Source: Lunularia cruciata (taxonomy: Eukaryota > Streptophyta > Marchantiopsida > Lunulariales > Lunulariaceae). From it: 64,000 nt of DNA. This document shows, piece after piece, positions 10,021 to 22,368 of the stretch. The notes beneath the pieces are model-generated. The model was not told the origin of the DNA. It saw only the letters and a program-made list of their open reading frames with translations, and searched no databases. The translations under genes and the position numbers were made by a program. The stretch is taken from assembly GCA_948567375.1 (NCBI GenBank), contig OX419755.1, positions 58,353,945 through 58,417,944 on the forward strand, written 5' to 3'. Each line of letters starts with the position of its first letter. The first letter of the stretch is position 1.

Positions 10021-12150
10021 TAGTAGGTCCTTCCAATACTTTCCATTACATGAAATTGATATGCAATTAATACCTAATTAACATAGAAATCTTTCACTCA
10101 CTACAATAATTTCAACCAATGATTGGATTAAATTATTCCCTTGTTATCCAAATATAGACTTAATTGACTCCCATATTAGGCACTTCAAATTGGCCAAGCA
10201 CCAAGTTGATATGAAGCCTTAACAAATCTTCTTTAGCTATGACAGCATGTATCAATCCTATCTTACTTTGAATTGAAACACAACAACATTAGATGCTAAT
10301 ACTCATTCACTTTGTGCCAATTAATAATCATGTAACACCGGACCATATAGAACCGGGGGGTTGGTTAAGTCATTTTGATTTTACATCTATGTGATGTATA
10401 AGTACTATTGTGATCAATTTAGAGTATCTCCTTTTGGTGAGACTTCCATAGACGTTACTTTCAAGTTAAATGGACTTCTCTTCTCAGACCATAAATTGGT
10501 AATATTTTGTTTATAAACTATGGTCAAAATTAGATATGCGATATTTATCTTTTGACTTAAAGATGAGCTTCTTTACTTTAAAAGTGATAATAATGGTAAA
10601 TATAATACTCAATCTTGTGATTTATTCCATGCAATCAGAGTTAATACCTCACTTGAGCATAGTAAGCTAATATTCAATTATAACAAGTGTAGAAGCATTT
10701 TGAGAAGAAGTAATTTGTATTTTTTCCCCTTAAGCTAGAACGATTATGAGAAAAAAAATAAAAATAGAATGGAGGACTTTTTGCTGGATTATGAGTAATG
10801 TGTTCCCTACCACTAATATACAGGATAATGATCACAAAATCTTATCACTAGTCAACTAGAAAGTAGCATAGAGTTTTGGTAGGGCCATTGAGTGGACTAA
10901 ATATACAAAAAATTTTGTCTTTTTAGTCAGTTTTTTGGGAGAGAGTCCTCATAATCAAATCCATATATATATTCAAATCCTCATATCCAAATTTAGGTCT
11001 TTGATGTCAAGAGAGTAATATAAAATCTTATTGAAAAACTATAATAGATATATTTGATCTGTCGTATAGTGTAGATACTCACTAAGAAGAAACATCAGAT
11101 CATTTTTTACGCGATTTAAGGATCTCATACAAGATGAGTGAATATGATAATTCATGAGTGAACTTAGCACTTAAAAGAATCCACGCATATAGCTAAAAGA
11201 CTTGACTCCTTAGCTCTTCAATACTTATGCATCTATGATGTTCACAAATCATGTAAGCTCATCGTACATGATAGGATGAGGCATAAATTTAATCTATTCA
11301 TTGTTTTGATCCATTTTATCATTAACAATTAATATGGAAGATAAGCAATTTTAGTGTTGTTATTATTAAACAAGATAGAATGATACTATATTCATGGTTT
11401 GGATTGAGCTTATAATTAAATTTGATAAAACGGAAAGAAAGATATAAAACAGTTTGTCGGGAGTTTATGAAACGGAAATGAGAACATAGAACTCAAAGGC
11501 AATGGATGAAATTTAATGTTAGTGTTCAGATGTGTTTCTAGATGATACTTATATAGGTTTGCTTCTTATTAACAGACATCTATTTTATATCTCCAATCAA
11601 TCAGAAAAATATAATAAGATCTTAAAGCTCATAGTGGGGTGGATGAGCACACAAGGGAGATGGGATTATAAATTTTCTAAATAAATAATGAATTTTATAT
11701 ATTAGATATTATAATTTAAATATTTTTAGTCAAAAATAAAGAAAAAATGATTCTACATATGAAATATTTACACTTTGACTTCAAACGGATGATCTTTTTA
11801 TTTAACCAAATTTTTATATGATATTTATATCAAATTGATAAAATAATAAATATATTATAATTTAATATTTAATATTTTCTCTATAATAAAATTTTAAATT
11901 GACATATCTTAATGCGCAAAAAGAAAACCTAAACATATCACAACAGTTCTTTACGAAAAATAAGATGAGCTGTTAAAAACAAAAAAAAGTTTGAACATGT
12001 AGTTTCAACAGGTGAGCTAAACGCAGGTTGTTTTCGGTCTTATTTATTAATTTTGGTTGTGTTGATGATGGTTTTAATTTCCCCTATAATGTATTGAGTT
12101 TAGCGAATTATCTACTTACTGTAATTCTATTGAATTGTTAAAATTCAACC
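10021..12150. other. AT-rich intergenic DNA, no gene recognised
   Basis: No long open frame, no retroelement motif and no structured repeat that I can identify. Local composition is very AT-rich between 11640 and 11930. Confidence 0.6.
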
Positions 12151-14518
12151 TTCTTCGGACTGCTTGAACTTATGTGGTGACCTCAGGTTCTCCGTAAACA
12201 TGTAATTGCTCCACACGCCGGTTAGGGCTTCCCGGCGGTGGGACTTCGACGCTGCCTCGGTGGGACTAACACCGGTATCGTATTTACTTGAACAGCCTTC
12301 CTTTCAACTTTCTTCCTTGAACGGGCCTGGCCTCGGTGATCCACGTCCAAAACGCGCGATCCGAGGGTCCGATTGATCTAGGGGTACGTTCAAGTAAACC
12401 TTATAGTATGCTGTTGGCGTGCCCGAGGACCACTTCGAATTAGGGTTTCTATTCTCAGAACTGGTATATGTCTCCGCGATAGCCAGGCAGATGTAGAACG
12501 CGAGGCTTCACCATTCGCGTTCCTGTTTCATGCGGCCGCTTCTTGTATAACAGATCCGCTGCAAGGCGCTAATGGTTTCACAGGTCGATTTCATGTTTCC
12601 ACTGCTGCAGTGTCCATGATGGTAGACAGTGCGATTTAAATTGCAAGTAGGGCCTCTTCTTCTTCGTGCAATCGTCTTGCATCCGGTTCCGACTCCCGGA
12701 AGGCATGTGATGGAGTGTATTTTGAAATAGTGGCCCTTCGTGCACTGTCCATAGAGTCGGTGTAGTCTATCTGGAGAAATTCTATGTTGATACTGCTTGG
12801 AAATGGAGGAAGAGCTTGATGAGAGAAATTCATCATCAACACTTGGACTGATCCTAGTGATGATACAACTCTGCGTTCTTTCTGACTCTTCATGTTGATT
12901 TCTGCATATCGGATGATGATTAAATCAACGCAATCTTAGGACACCTTCCTACACAGCTTCAAACACTGTGGATGAGAGTGAATGTTAATCTGACGTTCCT
13001 GTATAGCACGTTTTTTAGTCGTTTATCCCGCTACTCTCTGTTGATGATCAAAACATACTTTCGTTCTACTGAGCTCATTTTGAGCACAACGTGGAGAAAA
13101 AATATGGAGACCTGAACTGAAGAGAGTGACGTTGAAACTTAAATTTGCCTTCAAGCTTCAAACTTTCACCTTTAAGCTTTCTCTTGATGATCAAAACATA
13201 CTTTCGTTCTACTGAGCTTTCGAGCTTAACGTGGAGAAAACATATGGAGACCTGAACTGAAGGAAGTCTATCCCCGCACAGGACGCAGCCTGTTTGTTGT
13301 ATCTTAGGGTAGCAGCCGAGACGGTTAAGGAAGGTCTGTCTCCTATCGACGAGGGATGCCCGAGATAAATCCCTGGGACAGTGGACACATTCCAATTGAG
13401 AAATCCGCGAGACATGTGGTTCTTGCATGCCTGTCCCTCGTGGATTTTGGCAGTTTCTCCTTCTCATGTTCAGACTGAACATGCGTCTCTACTCCTGAAT
13501 TGCGCATCACTGTGAGACTAGTACTTTGATTGATGAATGAATGACGAGGCAGTGGCCCTTACCGGGGTTAAAACCTTCTCTAAGTATGCTACCTAATGGT
13601 TCAGCGAACTGGACCGATGTCAAACGAGGGTTTCGAGAACTGCGCGAGGAAAGGGCAAGGTGATCCCCTTGTCTATGCCATTCTCACCTTCCTGATAGAA
13701 CGTTCGTTCTTCAGCTCCCAGCAGGTGCAGCCTGCGCCGAGTTTTCCAGTTCCTATTCCATTCATGGGGAGAGATCCCCCCGCCTATGCAATTCTGGATA
13801 CGTGACAGCGCCTTAAAGCAACTTTGCTATCGAAATTTAGGGTCTAGGTGAAATTTAACTTTGTAGTTGACGTCGATACATTCCAGAGGCAAACGAGAAG
13901 TATTGTGTGACATTGCCGAAAGCTGTCCTCTCCGCTCTCGCTGAGACCCCTTGTATCTCCCGCTCTGAATAAGGCTCCTGTAAAACGCAACAACAGGTGT
14001 GGCCTGGGCTGTGATCACAAGTGTGCCTAACGTGCAGATTGCGACTTCGTGGGCGGGCAGAAAGCTAAGATTCACCCGAGCGTCAGATCTTTCGGCGAAC
14101 TTGCGGAGGATAATGGGTAGTACTGAACACATTTGAAATTCTGCATAGCAATAAACATCAGCAGCAAAACTCTTAACGCGGCTCGAGAGAAGTGCCGTTG
14201 CAGTCAAATGAACTCGTTACCACAAGCAACATGACTTCAGGGAGGGGAAAGTGTAAGTCGGAAGTACAGTAAGGAACTCTAAACTGTAATGAGGTGCACT
14301 GACACTGACACTGAAACTTATCTCTGCAATAGCCTAGACACAGCAGCGTACAAACCTTCTCTTGAAACAGAAAACAATCCTGGAAAGGTATTTCACCCAT
14401 GATATCCACATAATCCACCGCACTCTTAAATTGCTCGCGTAACCGCCTAAAACGAACTTAAACCAAACATCCTTAAGACAATGCGAAACAAACCCTCCGA
14501 AATGGCAAACCATGATTG
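12151..14518. other. Low-copy DNA of mixed composition, no gene recognised
   Basis: Noticeably less AT-rich than the preceding 2 kb (for example 12210-12380). Short frames only, none with a recognisable domain. It holds the direct repeat at 13037-13265. Confidence 0.5.
13037..13265 (+). repeat. Direct repeat, two copies of about 80 bp
   Basis: 13037-13123 and 13190-13265 share TTGATGATCAAAACATACTT, then TCGTTCTACTGAGC and TATGGAGACCTGAACTGAA. They are separated by about 65 bp. Confidence 0.8.
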
Positions 14519-14610
14519 TCATCCTAACTCCCCTTGTGTTCAATCCTTGTACGGCTTGATGGGATCTTCCCATCCTTCTTGTTATCCTACGCGGTCGCCT
14601 CTCATCCTAA
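14519..14610 (+). mobile_element. Micro-insertion of the LINE 3' end with 9-bp target-site duplication
   Basis: TCATCCTAA occurs at 14519-14527 and 14602-14610. The 74 bp between them match the 3' end of the LINE in sense orientation (TTGTACGGCTTGATGGG, CTTCCCATCCTTC, CCTACGCGGTCGCC). The copy is a 5'-truncated insertion with no poly(A). Confidence 0.85.
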
Positions 14611-17600
14611 TACGAAGCAACCTTGTTTTTGTCATATGAAGCGAGAATGCTCGGTAAGTGATGATCCTAATTACGGTGGAAATCGATGTCAATCATGGAT
14701 GGATGTAGTTTAACAAACGTACTTGTACACCGAGTATTGCGTGAGGAAAACTAAAACACCGATATAGCAACGAATAACAGCTTCGATAGTGGATACTTGC
14801 GGGTAGCATAGACCAGGGGATGCATCCACATTGAGCACATGGTTAAAGAATCAAATAGTGGAGAAAAGTTGCGCTAGAAATAAGTCTGGTACAATTTCAA
14901 GAGAAATTTTTCTGAGGTATTTAGTTGATCAGTCTTAAAAATCAGATTCTTATTCTTGAAAAATTGTGTACATAATCGTATTCTTACAACAATAGACTTC
15001 CATTTGAAGTTTCATTAGGCTTTATACCGGGGAAGCTAAACTAAAATCAATTCTCAAATGTAACAGCAACAAGCTTCCAATCCTATAATTTGGATAGGCA
15101 AGGAAGATGAATTGGACCCCTGAGGAAAAATTTCATACATAAATGTCTTTTACTATGCCGTGCCATAATGAAAACCAACCAACTCATATGATCACTATAT
15201 GCACTTGTTGACATATTCTAGAGCTACACACAATGAATCGTAAGTTTGATCAATGTAGAGTAGTTGTAATTTTGAATATCATTAGTTGTTTAGTGCATTA
15301 TATATATAAGTCTTGATTCTGTTAACAGGAAAGATCAATTCTAAGTAAGAAGTCTTTATGTACAGCCTCAATCTCTGTTCACATTGCGGTCGTCCGCAGT
15401 TTCATGCACCAGAGTATAGAATCATGATATCCAAAATTCTTATGGATATTGTGCAGATCCTTTGTAACATTCAAATTCTTTACCTTGGGGGGACAGTGGA
15501 TTTCTCGTCATCTTATCCACGAACAGTCTTATCCAGAATCTGTTCGTGGATATGGATATGATCAACCATATACCGTACCTCAAAAATTGAAAAAGAATCA
15601 GCTTCAACTCTGATGAGATTTCTCATTTGGGCCGAAAAATTAATATTGCATTTTGTTTTGTACTTCACTGAGCAGTCCTGCCAGACTCAATCTGCGTCAG
15701 CCATAGATCTGATACTATGCCAGAACACAGATTTCGTACGAAAGAGTTGGTACGAGGAAGTATCAGACGACCGTAACGATATGAGTGAAAGAACAGTCGC
15801 CTTTCGGCAATGAAACGTATGCAGCTACTTCTATGAATCAGCTGACATGAGCGCGGAGTCTGCAGAGAAGAGGAAAAGATGGGGAGAAAGATAAACACAC
15901 TGATAGGTTGGCAGCTGCTTGCTATTTAATCGATGGCCAAACTTGCACCGTACCTTGAAAAGGAGAACACCAAAGTATTGATTTCGTTCATGCCGAGTTT
16001 GCGGTCAGATCATGGAGATTGCTCGATGGTGAAAGTTGTTAGCAACAGGCCACTTAATTATATCTGATGCAGGCAGTACTAGAGCCGAAATATGCAGTGC
16101 TGGAAGTGTTCTATGAGTTTTGCTGATTGGGGGACGTGGTGGATTCTGAAGATGGGAGATTAAAGGGAACAGTGATGGTGAGAGACTGATATCAAGGGCA
16201 GAGAGAAAACTTGCAGGAACCATCTGTAGCCGGTGCTGTCCTCAGCACAGTGGGATTTTTGTTACAGTTTCTCGTCTAAGTACTATGATCAAATTACCTG
16301 AAATGATTGGTCAATCCAACTTAGATGTACAAACGTGGTGATAAGGTTAACGTTTGATGCTTGACCAAAGGAGAGGTTCATGATGGAAGGGGGATTTCAT
16401 CCTTGGAAGGATACTAACTATTGCTCTTGATTGATGGGTGGACCCGTGAATACTTCAGAGCAGGAGACGAAGTCCTGACAGTGAGTGCGGATGCTGCACA
16501 AAGCAGCGTTGCATGAAAATGGTGGCTCTTACTACAAGTCTGAAAATGTGGATCAACTTCCAAATTCAAGAACCAGGGAGACAGTATGGTTTGCACTCAT
16601 TGGAGCTTCAGAAGTCACGATCTTGGTGGTTCCAGTGGTTGATGATCACTTTCCCACTGCGAATACGTATCCTAAAGCAGGAGACTGTGTCAACAGGGAG
16701 TGTGGATGTTGCGCAAAGCAGCGTTCTATGATTGATTGGCTGTAGTCACAGGGACTGAAAATGTGGATCGGCTCCCTAAACTGTACAGATTTAAACGACA
16801 GAAAAGAAGTATCCGATGTCACATTCTACTTTGAATATTCTGGAATGGGAAGGCAAAGAATAGTGAGTGCGAATGTTGCGCAAACCCACTTTCTATGATT
16901 GATATGGTTGCTGTCACAGGGTCTGAAAATGTGGATCAGCTCCCTAAACTGCACAGATACGCAATCCAGAGACAGAATTTCTGTTGCACTCATTAGAGCT
17001 TCGGAGCCACAATTCGCTACAATTATTCTACAGTCGAATACAAAGATTCAAGGGGGCAGAGATCGTGCAAAGAGTAGCGTTCTATGATGGATATGGCTGT
17101 TGGCATCAGGCCTGAAGACATGCATCAACCGTTAAACTGGAGGACTACGGAAAACATCTGTTGCACTCATTGGGATTCAGAAGTTGTATGAGATTTTGGT
17201 TGATTGATTTCTCACTTTGGTTGTATCTACATCATGAAGAGATGATGGGATGAACATAAAGCAGTCCAAGGAAAGACCGCTCTATGGAACTGAACGCCGT
17301 ACGTTGTACCTGGTTTAGGTGTTTCTCTTTGGTTGAATCAATCATGCAGTATTATACTTGAGAAGACACACAGCATGGTTCAGTTGATTCTTCGAAACTG
17401 GATCACATTGCATCACCATCAGTTGTCACATTATCGACTTCTTAACATCGAAAACCGGAGAGAGATATGTTTTCAGTGCAAATATCTAGTTTCTAAAACT
17501 GGTGACAGGCGACCGATTTTGAGCAGTATTTCAGTCGCGCAATATCTCAGTAGAGGTTTTGAAACCAGAACTCGTACCTTGCTGGGGTGCTTTCCACACG

Positions 17601-18013
17601 TGAGAGCCGCAATTCAGTGTCCAGAAATACGTTTAAGAACGAAACATAGGGAAGTACGTGACGACATATGATTAAGGGGAAGTCCCAACTATAAACCTGT
17701 CCGCTATAGGAAATCAATTAATCATTTGGTACTCGAAGTAGTCTTTGGTCACCCTTAGGAAATTAAGAGTTAACGCTCACTAAGAAGCCAATTTGCCAAC
17801 TGACTAGGATACCCTGCAGATATTCTAATTAGTAATGATTGCGGGAAGAACATAACAGAGAATGATTGAAGGATGAAACTGATCATCTTTCCCAACCCAG
17901 GACTGGCTGTACAACAATTAGATTAATCGATGTCTGCGTCTGTCCCTACCGTTTCTTTCTCATTCAGATGTTAATTCTGAGTGAGGTTTCCTTGTCCATT
18001 CATTGGAAGGAAA
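14611..18013. other. Low-copy DNA, no gene recognised
   Basis: Only short frames with no domain. Contains the diverged repeat array at 16481-17200. Could hold regulatory or non-coding transcripts, but nothing in the sequence demonstrates one. Confidence 0.5.
16481..17200 (+). repeat. Four diverged tandem units of about 165-215 bp
   Basis: Each unit has GTG.G.ATG.TGC.CAAA near its start (16485, 16700, 16866, and a degenerate one near 17065). CTGAAAATGTGGATC then follows in three of the units, then TGCACTCATT and a CAGAAGT-like block. Similarity between units is moderate, so the array is old. No open frame runs through it. Confidence 0.75.
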
Positions 18014-18130
18014 AGGCGACCGCGTAGGATAACGAGAAGGATGGGAAAACCAATCAAGTCCCAATGGGATGAAGGTGAAATGGGGCTAAGCTGCAATAGT
18101 ATCGGTATGGTATGAGTATGGGGATGGTCC
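18014..18130 (-). mobile_element. LINE 3'-end fragment
   Basis: On the minus strand this ends with the LINE tail (plus strand AAAAGGCGACCGCGTAGGA), preceded by the GAAGGATGGGAA and ATGGGGCTAAGC blocks of the element's 3' UTR. I could not define a target-site duplication. Confidence 0.75.
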
Positions 18131-18313
18131 ACTGCACCCAGCAAGAAACTAACAAACTCACCAGATATTTGCAAGTGATAACAAGTATTAAATCGACCTT
18201 GATGTCAGTTCTCAATTTAAACTTACTGTACCGTTTGGCCCTGACACACCGACCAGGTCTCCCGCCCGGATCCCGCCAGTCAGTTCCCTGTATTAGAGAT
18301 CTGATCTCATGCC

Positions 18314-18358
18314 GTGTCATGCAACCAGACTGAATGATTCAGTCTGGTTGCATGACAC
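18314..18358. repeat. Perfect 22-bp inverted repeat with 1-nt centre
   Basis: The left arm 18314-18335 (GTGTCATGCAACCAGACTGA...) is exactly complementary to 18337-18358, with only G18336 between. It could form a cruciform or a 22-bp RNA hairpin. No coding context is recognised. Confidence 0.95.
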
Positions 18359-19430
18359 GCCTTCTCCTTCAGAAAATGGACAAACTCTTACAACGGATGA
18401 AAGTGGTGATGCACAACCCACTTTCAGCACTGAAGTATGGGTGTAAAGCCGTAAGCTCTTTGATCGCTTTCTCTCTGAGAGCTCGGCCAGTGACCGAGTT
18501 CGGATTCATTCCCTGCACTATGAGATACTAGAAATTTGGAAAAGCAGTACCGCGAAGAGAACCTTGAATCCTGGGCTGATGCTGACGGAAACATGACCCA
18601 TCGATGAAAGCTGTCATGATTAGAAAGACACTAACAAATTTGCAACAGAACTGGACAGACTAAAGCCTGCAAAGCCGCTCTACAGACTCTCGTCGATTGG
18701 GTGCGCTATCCCGTTTTGCAGTAATGTTGGTGACCCGTTTATCACCACTGCAAACATAAGTGGTATAGAATTGCATATAATATAGCCAAATAAGTATCCC
18801 CACCGTAGTATTCTTGATGACCGGCAAACTGAGAATTGTGAGTGGTGGTTGTGTCTATTCGTACCATTAAACTCACAAGTGGCAAAAGATAGACCTTTAA
18901 CTTACTCCGGACGAATAGATGGCCTCAAGAACACGTTTGACGTAATGAAGTGCTGGCACGGTGGAGACATCAATCAAGTTCAAGCAAGAGGCGTTTTTAG
19001 ATGCTGTAGTTTCTCCGAAGTCCAGAGTATCCTAATGGTCAGAAGTCTTTCCAGGTAAACTTTAAGCACAACCCTTATAAGTCTGAGCATTTGGCCCGGA
19101 GTATGATCGCTGATACTTCGTCCGCATAGAGTTTCCCATGTGGGCCTAGTACGGTGTTCTTACCCCACCAGCTGACATTTGAAGTGATTTTGACAGGAAG
19201 CAAAAGATGGGGCTAACGGTTGTGATGATGTTTAGTCGTGAAAACTGTGCTGCTCCTGTAGGGCAAAATTTCAGACTTTTGCCCTACCCGACGAAGAGGA
19301 TGTAAAGCATGTAGGAACGTAATCCTCCGGACAGAAGTATGTCACGAAGCCTGCGCTCTGCTTTCAGGAGAGCTCTACGATGTTTCGGTCAATCACAACT
19401 CAACTCGGAATTGCTGAAAGTTCTTCTGTG
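18359..19430. other. Low-copy DNA, no gene recognised
   Basis: Only short frames without domains; no retroelement sequence that I can recognise. Confidence 0.5.
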
Positions 19431-19564
19431 GTCTACGATCCTCTTACCGATAATATTGGGGCTTAGCCCTATTTTACCCCGTATGTCTTTTCGTAGTGCG
19501 ATGATTGATGGGTTCTTCCTATCCTTCTTGTTGTCACACGCGGTCACCTTCTCGTCTAGGATCC
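19431..19564 (+). mobile_element. Micro-insertion of the LINE 3' end with 11-bp imperfect target-site duplication
   Basis: GTCTACGATCC (19431-19441) and GTCTAGGATCC (19554-19564) flank 112 bp. The insert matches the LINE 3' UTR: ATTGGGGCTTAGCCCTATTT, then TCTTCCTATCCTTC and CACGCGGTCACCTT. It is in sense orientation. Confidence 0.8.
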
Positions 19565-19919
19565 AATGTTCGTGGTCTTGTGTGGGGTAGTTACAGGTGA
19601 GAGGATTGCAGATACCCACGTAGGAAATTGCGGCCCGGCAACTTTGCACCATTCTTGACTTATCTTTACGTCCACCTGAGGTGGTCAGCTTATCCGATCG
19701 AGACGGCATCTCATCCCATCCATTTCCCGGACACTCAAGACTATGAATAGAAATAGTAGTTAGTGCCACAGCACCTGAAGATCCTTACTCCACCTTCTCC
19801 GGCAAAGAAAGCATCACCCTGTGAGAGGACAAAGGTATTTTGTGGGCCAAAAAGATGAAGGGTGGGTTGGGAGTAGGAGAATGTTCTGCTGTGTTAAGAG
19901 ACGATTGGAGGAAAGAACG

Positions 19920-19988
19920 CAATTGGAAATGCTCAATGCTCAAACTCAATTTTTCCTACGCGGTCGCCTTATACTCAATTGGAAATGC
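19920..19988 (+). mobile_element. 43-bp micro-insertion carrying only the LINE tail, 13-bp target-site duplication
   Basis: CAATTGGAAATGC occurs exactly at 19920-19932 and 19976-19988. The 43 bp between include TTTTTCCTACGCGGTCGCCT, the last bases of the LINE, plus about 20 bp of unrelated sequence on the 5' side. Confidence 0.82.
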
Positions 19989-20549
19989 ACCCCAAATCAA
20001 ATGAGATGGCACCTGACGGAAAGAGTAATCAACCACCAACTTTGCTCAGAGATGGACTTAACAGTACCCCTCGATTGGCTCGTAGCCTTAACGGTTCCCC
20101 AAGCCAAGGTGGCAGAAAGTTGTAAGAGCATTCCTTTTGTGCTTGACGTGGCGCATGAGTCCTACTTGGCATCCAATTTCACGAACGACTAGGTTCCGAC
20201 TAGACTGTAAAGACCAACTATTCACACAGAAATACCAATTTCACACAGAACATGGACGTGGAAATTTTTGTACTAGAGGACTTGTGAATCGACTGTCACT
20301 CAAATGTTCTAGAAAACGATGACCGAAAGGGAGAGAATTCTCATGGAAATGCTGAATTCCACCAGGGTTACGGTTTGCTTGAGAAGAACAAATCTTCCAC
20401 CTTCCCTGGGTTCGAAATGCCGGGGTGAAACTATAAATTCCAAACAAAGTTCCGAATCGGAAATAAAACCAGACTGGTTCACGTCGTCCTGCGCACCCGG
20501 ACCTGGACCAATGCCATGTCAGCGTTTAACCGGCCGGTGACTTCTCGTT

Positions 20550-21640
20550 AAAATCTGTTACGCGGGCCACCTGGTACAGTAGGTAGTGACCGTCGTTTGC
20601 CTGTAAACCAAAACTAGTCGTGATTCTCCTTTTCAACATAAACAAGACATTTCTTCGTTGAACAAGCGAACCCGGACTTTAATAAAGACACCGAAGTATG
20701 TCAGCAAGACGGATCAGAATCTTATCTTCTGGATGATGTTTTGAAATAATCTGATAATAACATGGTTTCTTATACTGAAAACTTTATCAAATATCGTTTC
20801 TAGAGGGATTGTTTATCTAGGTTGAATAATTCGGAGTCAGAATTTATTAATGTGAATAACTTTACAAAACCAACAAGTCTTCAAAAATAAAAAACGATAA
20901 AAATAAAGCTTGATTAGGACTTATATATTACCGGTTTATATGTACTAATACTCTGGCGAAGCACGAACCTCCATATCCATCGTGCATACTTGGATGCCTC
21001 TATGGTACCATAGAGGCATTTAGGGTCATAGATTCAGTTAAAATACAAGTTCATGGAATCTAATAGGTTTAAAATAAAAATATCAAAATCTGAGTTTGTG
21101 TAAAATTGATTATATATTTAATATTTAATATTATAAATTTAAATACTTTAAATATTAGGATATTTAATTCATTAAATGTATAAATTCTAGATATTTCTAT
21201 GGTAAAAATAAAAAAGCTTCGGCATGCATACCGGGGAAGCTACTCTCGTCCTCCGTGCATCTGCCGGAGCCAAGGTAATTAGTTTTATCTTGAAGGTAAA
21301 ATGTATTGATATAAAATTATTTTTTTATATATTTTAATATGCTTATGAAAACTATGTAAAAGGGATTTTTTATCATTCCAAAAATGAATAAAATATCTAT
21401 ACATAGAATTATAAATTGAAAGCCATTGAAGATTTATCAAAGAATGTGGAGATACCCCCTCTAATAAGCTATCTTCGTCTATGCAACAGAAACAACTAGC
21501 CCCAACACAATAGCTCCTTTTGCTAGAGGCTGATAAATAAAATTTCATTATATTTTGTAAGATTGTCTGACAAGTGAAAAAAAATTTATATTCTTTGTAA
21601 CTGGACTGATTGCGCCGACAATAAACAATTGACTTTTCCC
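20550..21640. other. AT-rich intergenic DNA with one palindrome
   Basis: No gene recognised. It holds the palindrome at 20994-21019. Confidence 0.5.
20994..21019. repeat. Perfect 26-bp palindrome
   Basis: ATGCCTCTATGGTACCATAGAGGCAT reads the same on both strands, so the two 13-bp arms meet without a spacer. It lies in AT-rich intergenic DNA. Confidence 0.95.
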
Positions 21641-21835
21641 TATCTTGACACCCCTTTCACACGGAGGGCTCCGATTTACTTACAAGTCACGATCCTCGAT
21701 CATCAATGCTAATGGAAACTATCTTGACACCCCTTTCACATTGGAGGGCTCCGATTTACTTACAAGTCACGATCCTCGATCATCAATGCTAATGGAAACT
21801 ATCAGAGCCCTTCGATGTGGAAAGGTATCAAGATA
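21641..21835. mobile_element. MITE-like foldback element with a duplicated left half
   Basis: The left terminal repeat starts TATCTTGACACC (21720-21751). The right one (21805-21835) is its imperfect inverse, about 26 of 31 bases, ending GGTATCAAGATA. The left 79-80 bp (21641-21719 and 21720-21799) are tandemly duplicated. No coding capacity. The superfamily cannot be assigned from these ends. Confidence 0.7.
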
Positions 21836-22181
21836 GCGATAAGAATGTTCCCTAGCATTCCCCTAAAGATATTATGTTGTGGCTTGTAACAAATGATGAG
21901 TTATAATTCATAAAAAAATAAACACATCAAAATTTATTTAAATTTAAAATTTAGAATTATTCTTGACACAAGGACCTATAATTTCCAAGAATTGAAATAG
22001 ATTATATTTCTTTCTTTTACTATTTATCAACTTGAGACACAAATTAAAATATAAAAATAAATAAATAGTGAAGTGAATTATACCAAGATGATCTACATTA
22101 AACAAAAATAGATTTACATCATTTTATATAATCATTATGAAATTTTGCAAGCGTCAAATTGAAACACCTTAAATGTAAACC

Positions 22182-22246
22182 TAACAAGAGAACATTTAAA
22201 AGTTGTCACTCTCTTAACAAGAGAACATTTAAAAGTTGTCACTCTC
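22182..22246 (+). repeat. Tandem duplication of about 32 bp
   Basis: TAACAAGAGAACATTTAAAAG followed by TTGTCACTCTC occurs at 22182-22213 and 22215-22246. Confidence 0.9.
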
Positions 22247-22368
22247 CGGTGTTCAAGCCTGATGACATTAGACTTTGGGGCCCGATGGGGAGCTTCGGAC
22301 ATGGACTGAAATTCAATTGGAGTATCTGGTAGGATTCTGCCAAGGGAGATTAGATTTTGGGATTGAAA

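Noticed and set aside
20380-20425. GGGTTCGAAAT, resembling a tRNA T-loop
   Set aside because: No acceptor stem, D-arm or anticodon arm can be paired around it.
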